This document shows, piece after piece, positions 1 to 3,869 of a stretch of 5,706 nt of DNA. The stretch comes from Clostridiales bacterium (GTDB lineage: Bacteria > Bacillota > Clostridia > Oscillospirales > Oscillospiraceae). The stretch's first letter is position 1, and each line of letters starts with the position of its first letter. The stretch covers positions 1 to 5,706 of the forward strand of contig JAJQAS010000209.1 in the NCBI GenBank assembly GCA_021203685.1. The letters are read 5' to 3'. The position numbers and the translations under genes were made by a program. The notes beneath the pieces are model-generated. The model worked only from the letters and a program-made list of their open reading frames with translations. It was not told the DNA's origin and did no database searches.

Positions 1-2
1 GC

Positions 3-44
3 TGCCTGTCCGTTGAGCGGGAAGCGGTGCTCACCCTGCGGTAA
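3..44 (+). CDS. C-terminal end of an upstream protein (partial)
   Basis: Reading from base 3, one frame stays open for 13 codons (CLSVEREAVLTLR) and stops at TAA 42-44. The next start codon follows after only 3 nt, the spacing expected of two genes in one operon. The bases before that next ATG hold no clear Shine-Dalgarno, which also fits translational coupling to a gene ending here. The fragment is too short to identify a family, and a 13-codon open frame can arise by chance, so this is a modest-confidence call. Confidence 0.4.
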   Translation, partial: CLSVEREAVLTLR

Positions 45-47
45 GCC

Positions 48-1274
48 ATGAGACAGCAGCGAGGGTATCCCTCCGTCCAAATCACCCCCAAGGCCGAGCG
101 GGCCGTCAAGCGGGGCCACCCCTGGGTCTACGCCGGGGAGATCAAGTCCACGTCCGGGTCGCCGGAAAACGGCGGCCTGGTGGACGTGTTCGCCGGGACC
201 GCCTACATGGGCACCGGGTTCTACAACGGCAACAGCAAAATCACCGTCCGGCTGCTGAGCCGCAACGCCAACGACCGGTTTGACGCCGCCTTTTGGCGGC
301 GGCGGGTGGAGTACGCCGTCCGCTACCGCCAGACGGTCATGCCGGGGGCAGACTTCCAGTGCTGCCGCCTGATTCACGGGGAGGCCGACCAGATGCCCGG
401 CCTGACCGTGGACCGGTACGGGGAACTGCTCTCCGTTCAGGTGCTGAGCCTGGGCATGGAGCGGGTGCAGGATGTGGTCTTTCAGGCCCTGTATGAAGTC
501 CTCACCGGCCTGGGGGAGGACATCCGGGGGATTTTTCTCCGCAACGACGTGGCCATCCGGGAGCTGGAGGGGATGGAGCAGCAAAAGGGCTGGTATCCCC
601 TCCCCGGGTTGCCTACGCGGTCGAGCACCGTCACTGAAATCACAGAGAACGGCGTGCGTTACCTGGTGGACGTGGAAAACGGGCAGAAAACCGGCTTTTT
701 CCTGGACCAGAAGTACAACCGCCTGGCGGCGGCTCGGCTGGCAAAGGGCAAACGGGTGCTGGACTGCTTCACCCACACCGGCTCCTTCGGCCTCAACGCT
801 GCCAAAGCGGGAGCCGAGCACGTCCACAGCGTGGACATCTCCGCCAGCGCCATCGAAATGGCCCGGGCCAATGCCCGGCGGAACGGCTTGGCCAACATCG
901 ACTTCGAGGTGGCGGACGTGTTCGACCTGCTGACCCGGCTGGGGGAGGAGAAGCGCCACGACTACGATTATATCATCCTGGACCCGCCGGCCTTCACCAA
1001 GAGCCGGGACACGGTGGATGACGCTGCCCGGGGCTACAAAGAGATCAATCGCCGGGCCATGAAACTGCTGCCTCGCGGCGGCTACCTGGCCACCTGCTCC
1101 TGCTCCCACTTCATGACCCGGGAGCGGTTCGAGGGGATGCTGCGCGCCGCCGCCTGGGACGCGGCGGTGTCCCTGCGGCAGATCGAGCAGCGCCAGCAGG
1201 CCCCCGACCACCCCATCCTGTGGAACGTGCCGGAGACGGACTATCTGAAATTCTACCTGTTTCAAGTAGTATGA
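48..1274 (+). CDS. RlmI-like class I SAM-dependent RNA methyltransferase (PUA domain + Rossmann domain)
   Basis: A 408-residue protein of the RlmI/YccW family (COG1092). The E. coli member makes 5-methylcytosine at position 1962 of 23S rRNA, so a cytosolic rRNA methyltransferase is the likely role. Residues about 8-75 form the PUA-like RNA-binding domain, with the typical HPWVYAGEI at 24-32. The central region carries RLIHGEADQMPGLTVDRYG (107-125). The family signature NGQKTGFFLDQ lies at 211-221. SAM-binding motif I follows (VLDCFTHTGSFGLNAAKAGA, 237-256), then the acidic end of strand 2 (SVDIS, 261-265), motif IV (ILDPPAF, 310-316) and the cysteine motif TCSCSHF (349-355) expected for m5C chemistry. 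Length is close to the usual ~395. The ATG gives the correct N-terminal length for the PUA domain but lacks a strong ribosome site, so coupling to the upstream gene is possible. The exact target base in this organism is an inference. Confidence 0.92.
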   Translation: MRQQRGYPSVQITPKAERAVKRGHPWVYAGEIKSTSGSPENGGLVDVFAGTAYMGTGFYNGNSKITVRLLSRNANDRFDAAFWRRRVEYAVRYRQTVMPGADFQCCRLIHGEADQMPGLTVDRYGELLSVQVLSLGMERVQDVVFQALYEVLTGLGEDIRGIFLRNDVAIRELEGMEQQKGWYPLPGLPTRSSTVTEITENGVRYLVDVENGQKTGFFLDQKYNRLAAARLAKGKRVLDCFTHTGSFGLNAAKAGAEHVHSVDISASAIEMARANARRNGLANIDFEVADVFDLLTRLGEEKRHDYDYIILDPPAFTKSRDTVDDAARGYKEINRRAMKLLPRGGYLATCSCSHFMTRERFEGMLRAAAWDAAVSLRQIEQRQQAPDHPILWNVPETDYLKFYLFQVV

Positions 1275-1279
1275 GAACG

Positions 1280-1317
1280 AAAAGGGCTGTGTCACACTAT
1301 CGTGGCACAGCCTTTTT
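1280..1317. terminator. Bidirectional intrinsic terminator between convergent genes
   Basis: Arms 1285-1295 (GGCTGTGTCAC) and 1302-1312 (GTGGCACAGCC) form an 11-bp stem with one G-U wobble and a 6-nt loop. TTTTT (1313-1317) follows on the plus strand. On the minus strand the same stem is followed by CTTTT, the complement of 1280-1284. It lies 10 nt after the methyltransferase stop and just beyond the stop of the minus-strand HMA gene, so it can end transcription from both sides. Confidence 0.9.
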
Positions 1318-1329
1318 GCATTTAGCGGC

Positions 1330-1587
1330 TTACTTGGTGAACCGGGAGAACAGCCCGCCCTTTTTGTACGGCTCCGCCTGGACGGACAGCACCTGATACC
1401 CCGTCTTTTCAATGGCGGCCCGGAGCTGGTCCTCCGGGATGTCCGTCTCGGTCAAAATCACCGTCTCCCCCTTGCTGTGGGAGGAGGTGACCTTCTTCAC
1501 GGGGAAGGCCCCGCGAACGGCGTCGTTCACATGGCTCTCGCACATGCCGCACATCATGCCGTCGATTTTCAATGTCAGCTTTGTCAT
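1330..1587 (-). CDS. Small heavy-metal-associated (HMA) domain protein, CopZ-like
   Basis: An 85-residue cytosolic protein with one HMA fold of beta-alpha-beta-beta-alpha-beta type. The metal-binding loop GMMCGMC spans 10-16, with Cys13 and Cys16 as the CxxC ligands used by copper chaperones and P-type ATPase metal domains. A second half with the GYQVLSVQAEP strand (63-73) follows. The domain is complete, and a short basic tail (YKKGGLFSRFTK) extends beyond it. The start is the ATG at 1585-1587, which has a GAAGG ribosome site 7 nt upstream and gives the normal domain start MTKLTLKIDGM. The frame stays open further upstream, but that extension would begin inside the preceding gene. It lies 43 nt downstream of the AraC-type regulator on the same strand, with no terminator between, so the two are probably co-transcribed. 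Metal specificity (Cu(I) most likely) cannot be read from the sequence, and no P-type ATPase is in view. Confidence 0.85.
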   Translation of the reverse strand: MTKLTLKIDGMMCGMCESHVNDAVRGAFPVKKVTSSHSKGETVILTETDIPEDQLRAAIEKTGYQVLSVQAEPYKKGGLFSRFTK

Positions 1588-1594
1588 AAAAGAA

Positions 1595-1599
1595 CCTTC
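1595..1599 (-). promoter_or_regulatory. Ribosome binding site of the HMA gene
   Basis: GAAGG on the minus strand, 7 nt before the ATG at 1587. It favours this start over the ATG at 1605, whose initiation codon lies against the ribosome site and would add only six residues before the conserved domain. Confidence 0.7.
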
Positions 1600-1630
1600 T
1601 TTCATAGGATAGAGTAAACGTTTCTGACCG

Positions 1631-2482
1631 CTAATCGCTGTTCTTTCGGTACTGGGAAGGGGAGACCCCAAACTCCTGCCGGAAGGCCGCGCCGAACTGG
1701 CTGACGCTGCCGTACCCCACCTGAGCAGCCACCTCCGCGATGGGCAGGGAAGTGGAGCGCAGCAGTTCCGCCCCCCGGCGCAGCCGGTGCTGGCGCAGAC
1801 AGCTGTGGAGGGGGCAGCCGTAGAGCTGGCTGAAGCAGCTTTTCAGCAGGGTAGGGGAGACGTGGAACCGGCTGGACAGGTCGGGGATGGTCAGGTGCTC
1901 CTCCAGGTGGGAGAGCATATAGTCGTGCACCTGGCGGGTGACCTGGATCTGGCGGCTGTCGTAGTAGGCAGCCCAGGGGGCGGCGGAGACGCTCAGCCCC
2001 TGGTGGCTCAGCAGGTAGAGAAGCTCCAGCACCTTGAACGCGCAGTAGTCCGCCTGCTCCCCGGCGGGGAGGCGGGCCAGCACCTGGAACAGAGCGGCGG
2101 TCCAGCCGTCCCGCTCCAGGGCGGCGCAGCCGCCTCTGGCCTCCAGCAGGTCGTCGATGGCGGCCCAGTCCAGCGGGGCGGGAAGGGGACGGTCCGCGAC
2201 CCGGCTGCGGTCCACCGCCAGCAGGATGCAGCCAGCCCCGTCGGCCTCCGTGGAACAGGGCTGGGCCTCTCCCCAGCGGCCCAGCAGCAGCACATTTTTT
2301 TCACCCACCTGTGCCGCTCTGCCGCCAGGCAGGTCGATTTGCAGACGCCCCTCCCGGCAAAAGACCAGCCCCAGGCTGTCCCCGGGCGGCGAGGGGCCGG
2401 GAGAGACGGTGTCCCCGCCCAAGACCCATACGCCCGGACAGCAGGCGCAGGCGCTGTTCGGTTGTAGGGAGGTTTTTTTCAT
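1631..2482 (-). CDS. AraC-family transcriptional regulator with N-terminal CxCC cluster
   Basis: A 283-residue DNA-binding protein. The C-terminal ~100 residues are a standard AraC/XylS domain. Helix-turn-helix 1 is around 197-222 (LTIPDLSSRFHVSPTLLKSCF). Helix-turn-helix 2 is around 248-280, ending in the family signature GYGSVSQFGAAFRQEFGVSPSQYRK. The N-terminal part (about 20-170) appears to be a cupin-like sensor or dimerisation region with FCREGRLQIDLPGG. Close to the N-terminus lies a cysteine cluster, ACACCPG (Cys12, 14 and 15). The start is the ATG at 2480-2482, with GGAG 7 nt upstream. The open frame runs 63 codons further but crosses the promoter and its low-complexity AT-rich DNA, so it is not used. 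It leads a leftward two-gene unit with the HMA protein, so a role in metal sensing is a reasonable inference, not shown by sequence alone. Direct targets are unknown. Confidence 0.88.
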   Translation of the reverse strand: MKKTSLQPNSACACCPGVWVLGGDTVSPGPSPPGDSLGLVFCREGRLQIDLPGGRAAQVGEKNVLLLGRWGEAQPCSTEADGAGCILLAVDRSRVADRPLPAPLDWAAIDDLLEARGGCAALERDGWTAALFQVLARLPAGEQADYCAFKVLELLYLLSHQGLSVSAAPWAAYYDSRQIQVTRQVHDYMLSHLEEHLTIPDLSSRFHVSPTLLKSCFSQLYGCPLHSCLRQHRLRRGAELLRSTSLPIAEVAAQVGYGSVSQFGAAFRQEFGVSPSQYRKNSD

Positions 2483-2489
2483 AAGGGAA

Positions 2490-2493
2490 CTCC
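2490..2493 (-). promoter_or_regulatory. Ribosome binding site of the AraC-family gene
   Basis: GGAG on the minus strand, 7 nt before the ATG at 2482. It fixes the start of the regulator at this codon and excludes the longer open frame that reaches 2671. Confidence 0.72.
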
Positions 2494-2510
2494 ATGGTGA
2501 TAGGGGTGAG

Positions 2511-2536
2511 AATATGTTAGCGATGACTAACTTATT
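2511..2536. promoter_or_regulatory. 26-bp inverted repeat, candidate operator of the AraC-HMA unit
   Basis: Arms AATATGTTAG (2511-2520) and CTAACTTATT (2527-2536) are complementary at 9 of 10 positions around a 6-nt centre. The repeat overlaps the last bases of the minus-strand -10 box and the expected start point, a classical repressor position. The GTTAG and CTAAC cores are 11 bp apart centre to centre, about one helical turn, as expected for a dimer. Part of it lies upstream of the start point, so an RNA hairpin is less likely than a DNA site. GTTAG/CTAAC also form the half-sites of DtxR/IdeR iron boxes, though there they are spaced by only 1 nt. Confidence 0.65.
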
Positions 2537-2563
2537 ATAAGTGCATTGGGGGTTGAAAGTCAA
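2534..2563 (-). promoter_or_regulatory. Sigma-A promoter of the AraC-HMA unit
   Basis: On the minus strand, TTGACT (2558-2563) and a consensus TATAAT (2534-2539) are separated by 18 nt. Transcription would start near 2527, giving a leader of about 45 nt before the AraC-family ATG. Confidence 0.75.
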
Positions 2564-2605
2564 GCGCAAATAACCGCATGATTTCGAAATGAGATTGTAA
2601 AATTG

Positions 2606-2631
2606 CACAAAAAGGGTGATTGTTTTTTGTG
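2606..2631. repeat. Perfect 8-bp inverted repeat upstream of the antiterminator promoter
   Basis: CACAAAAA (2606-2613) and TTTTTGTG (2624-2631) are perfect inverted copies around a 10-nt spacer. The repeat is centred about 60 bp upstream of the expected plus-strand start point, ending 11 bp before the -35 box. That is a usual position for an activator that contacts RNA polymerase from upstream. The arms are AT-rich, so chance is possible. The binding protein is unknown. Confidence 0.4.
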
Positions 2632-2642
2632 GAATACGAGCC

Positions 2643-2671
2643 TTGACAGGAATATATTTGTTTGGTAACAT
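2643..2671 (+). promoter_or_regulatory. Sigma-A promoter of the antiterminator-PTS operon
   Basis: A consensus TTGACA (2643-2648) and TAACAT (2666-2671) are separated by exactly 17 nt. The start point would fall near 2678, so the RAT element is at the extreme 5' end of the transcript. Confidence 0.78.
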
Positions 2672-2678
2672 AAATTAA

Positions 2679-2712
2679 GTAGATTGTGACTGGTAATGCA
2701 GGCAAGGCCTAC
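2679..2712 (+). promoter_or_regulatory. RAT element 1 (LicT/BglG-family antiterminator RNA target) in the antiterminator leader
   Basis: The sequence contains GATTGTGAC (2682-2690) and GGCAAGGCCT (2701-2710), the conserved halves of bgl/lic-type ribonucleic antiterminators (GGATTGTTAC...GGCAAAACCT in known members). GTAG (2679-2682) can pair with CTAC (2709-2712) to close the base, and CTG (2690-2692) with CAG (2699-2701) to close the apical loop. The 3' half overlaps the 5' arm of the following terminator, so the two folds exclude each other. Its presence before the antiterminator's own gene implies autoregulation. Confidence 0.82.
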
Positions 2713-2794
2713 GGTTCGAGATGAGATAGATTCCTGTCCTGGGACGTTCTGTCTTTGTATCTTTTTCGGCGCGGCTTAGTCTGTTTTTTCTTTT
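2699..2794 (+). terminator. Leader terminator 1, in competition with RAT 1
   Basis: CAGGCAAGGCC (2699-2709) pairs with GGCTTAGTCTG (2773-2783) over 11 positions with one mismatch and two G-U pairs, followed directly by TTTTTTCTTTT (2784-2794). Between the arms a smaller hairpin can form, with GTCC-TG-GGAC at its tip and AGATAGA/TCTGTCT below. The 5' arm lies inside RAT 1, as in known antitermination leaders. The stem is less perfect than that of the second leader, so some basal read-through is expected. Confidence 0.68.
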
Positions 2795-2806
2795 GCGCAA
2801 GAGGGG

Positions 2807-2811
2807 AAGGA
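2807..2811 (+). promoter_or_regulatory. Ribosome binding site deciding the GTG start of the antiterminator
   Basis: AAGGA, within a longer purine run starting at 2801, lies 6 nt before the GTG at 2818. It shows that translation begins at this GTG and not at the in-frame ATG at 2755, which lies inside the terminator. Confidence 0.78.
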
Positions 2812-2817
2812 ACACGA

Positions 2818-3672
2818 GTGAAGGTTGTCAAATCTTTGAACAACAACATGGTTCTGGCTCGTGATGAGAATGGAGACGAGTGCATCTGCCAGGGCAAGGG
2901 CATTGGCTGGCAGAAGCGCAGCGGCGACAATGTAGATACCTCACTGATAGAGCGGCGCTTTGTCCCGGAAAACCAGGACGGAAGCCGCCACTTCCAGCAG
3001 CTTTTTTCAGAGATCCCCGAGGAATACTGGGCCATCGCGGAGGATGTGGTGGATTTTGGACGCTCTCACTATGGCGTCAGGGTCTCCCAGAAGATCATCC
3101 TCCCCCTGTGCGACCACATGGCGGGCAGCGTGGAGCGTTATAGCCGGGGCGTGGTGCTGGAAAATCCCATGCTGTGGGACGTGAAGCGGGTCTACCCCAA
3201 AGAGTTCAAAATTGGAAAATACGCCCTGGAGCTGCTCAGGAAGCGCTTCGGCGTGGAGATGAAGGATGACGAAGCGGCGTTCCTGGCGTATCACTTTGTC
3301 AACGCCCAGCTGGATGGGTCGACCCATGGCGTGTCCCCCGATACCATGGCGACCCTGGCCGGTCACGTCATCGATTTGGTGCAGCAGTCCTTTCAAATCA
3401 CCCTCAACGAGGACGACTGGAACTATCAGCGGTTCCTGACCCACCTGAAATTTTTTGTCAGCCGGGTGGCCCAGCGTCAGACCTACGAGGAGGACAGCCA
3501 CAGCGAGCTGTATGACGAGCTGAAGGAACGTTATCCCCACGTCTACCAGTGCGTGGAACGCATCGCGGACTATATTCTCATCAACTTCCACTACGATGTT
3601 GGCGCGGAGGAGCGGCTCTATCTGATGATCCATGTGGAGCGGGTCACCCGCCGGGGCCGGAACCGGGGCTGA
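2818..3672 (+). CDS. LicT/BglG-family transcriptional antiterminator (CAT-PRD1-PRD2)
   Basis: A 284-residue RNA-binding regulator that, when active, stabilises RAT hairpins so that leader terminators cannot form. It starts at GTG and reads (V/M)KVVKSLNNNMVLA, the typical start of the co-antiterminator (CAT) domain, about residues 1-55, with GKGIGWQKRSGDNVD at 27-40. PRD1 follows (about 65-168), then PRD2 (about 172-280). All four histidines usually phosphorylated by PTS proteins are present: His100 (PLCDH) and His159 (AYHFVNAQ) in PRD1, His209 (FLTHLKFF) and His272 (LMIHVERV) in PRD2. By family knowledge, the cognate EII phosphorylates PRD1 to inhibit it, and HPr phosphorylates PRD2 to activate it. 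It lies between two RAT elements and directly before the EIIBCA gene, its probable partner. Length matches the family (about 280). The inducing sugar is not known from the sequence. Confidence 0.93.
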   Translation: MKVVKSLNNNMVLARDENGDECICQGKGIGWQKRSGDNVDTSLIERRFVPENQDGSRHFQQLFSEIPEEYWAIAEDVVDFGRSHYGVRVSQKIILPLCDHMAGSVERYSRGVVLENPMLWDVKRVYPKEFKIGKYALELLRKRFGVEMKDDEAAFLAYHFVNAQLDGSTHGVSPDTMATLAGHVIDLVQQSFQITLNEDDWNYQRFLTHLKFFVSRVAQRQTYEEDSHSELYDELKERYPHVYQCVERIADYILINFHYDVGAEERLYLMIHVERVTRRGRNRG

Positions 3673-3707
3673 CGGAGATTTCCATAATTTAACACCGATT
3701 TTTGTAC

Positions 3708-3736
3708 AGGATTGTGACCTTAAGTGGGCAAGGCCT
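3708..3736 (+). promoter_or_regulatory. RAT element 2 in the PTS permease leader
   Basis: GGATTGTGAC (3709-3718) and GGCAAGGCCT (3727-3736) match the two conserved halves of LicT/BglG targets. AGG (3708-3710) can pair with CCT (3734-3736) at the base. The element is 29 nt, the canonical length. GATTGTGAC and GGCAAGGCCT are identical to those in RAT 1, while the apical part is 2 nt shorter and different in sequence. Its 3' half overlaps the terminator that follows. Confidence 0.88.
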
Positions 3737-3801
3737 GGGAAAGATACAGATAACCTGACGGTACCCGTATGCTTTTCCGGCTTTGCCCGTTTTGTATTTT
3801 T
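3726..3801 (+). terminator. Leader terminator 2, in competition with RAT 2
   Basis: GGGCAAGGCC (3726-3735) pairs with GGCTTTGCCC (3779-3788) over 10 bp with one G-U pair. The stem continues inside with GGGAAAG (3737-3743) against CTTTTCC (3772-3778). A T-rich tail runs 3790-3801. The 5' arm is the 3' half of RAT 2, so binding of the antiterminator prevents this stem. Without it, transcription should stop before the permease gene. Confidence 0.87.
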
Positions 3802-3815
3802 GGAGCGTATGCTAT

Positions 3816-3835
3816 AGCGGCTGGCGCGCGCCGCT
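3816..3835 (+). other. GC-rich hairpin between leader terminator and permease start
   Basis: AGCGGC (3816-3821) and GCCGCT (3830-3835) are perfect inverted copies, and a 10-bp palindrome GGCGCGCGCC (3823-3832) overlaps the loop. No T-tract follows on either strand, so it is not an intrinsic terminator. It begins 15 nt after the terminator tail and ends 20 nt before the ribosome site. It may stabilise or mark a processing point of the permease mRNA. Function is unknown. Confidence 0.5.
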
Positions 3836-3855
3836 TATCATAAAAAACTTTACAA

Positions 3856-3861
3856 TGGAGG
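3856..3861 (+). promoter_or_regulatory. Ribosome binding site of the PTS permease
   Basis: TGGAGG, a near-perfect Shine-Dalgarno, lies 8 nt before the ATG at 3870. The nearer ATG at 3865 is out of frame and stops after four codons, so 3870 is the start. Confidence 0.82.
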
Positions 3862-3869
3862 AAAATGAA

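Noticed and set aside
1613..1625. AAACGTTT palindrome between the AraC and HMA genes as an operator
   Set aside because: It is only 8 bp, lies inside an operon gap without promoter elements nearby, and such a short palindrome is likely by chance.
1787..2467. Plus-strand open frame of 226 codons
   Set aside because: It lies wholly antisense to the AraC-family gene, whose helix-turn-helix motifs are clear. Its low-complexity Gly/Val/Gln protein resembles no family.
2596..2610. Possible CcpA cre site (TTGTAAAATTGCACA)
   Set aside because: The central CG required by the cre consensus is missing (AT instead), and the symmetry is poor.
2483..2671. N-terminal extension of the AraC-family regulator to an ATG at 2671
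   Set aside because: The extension runs over the TTGACT/TATAAT promoter and the 26-bp inverted repeat and has no family similarity. GGAG 7 nt before the ATG at 2482 explains the start.
2755..2817. N-terminal extension of the antiterminator to an ATG at 2755
   Set aside because: These codons fall in the leader terminator and its T-tract, and the CAT domain starts exactly at the GTG at 2818 with a good ribosome site.
3007..3633. 208-codon minus-strand open frame
   Set aside because: It is antisense to the antiterminator, whose four PRD histidines and CAT domain are intact.
3632..3817. 61-codon plus-strand open frame across the permease leader
   Set aside because: It overlaps the end of the antiterminator gene and the RAT/terminator, which explain the conserved sequence. 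It has no ribosome site or domain.
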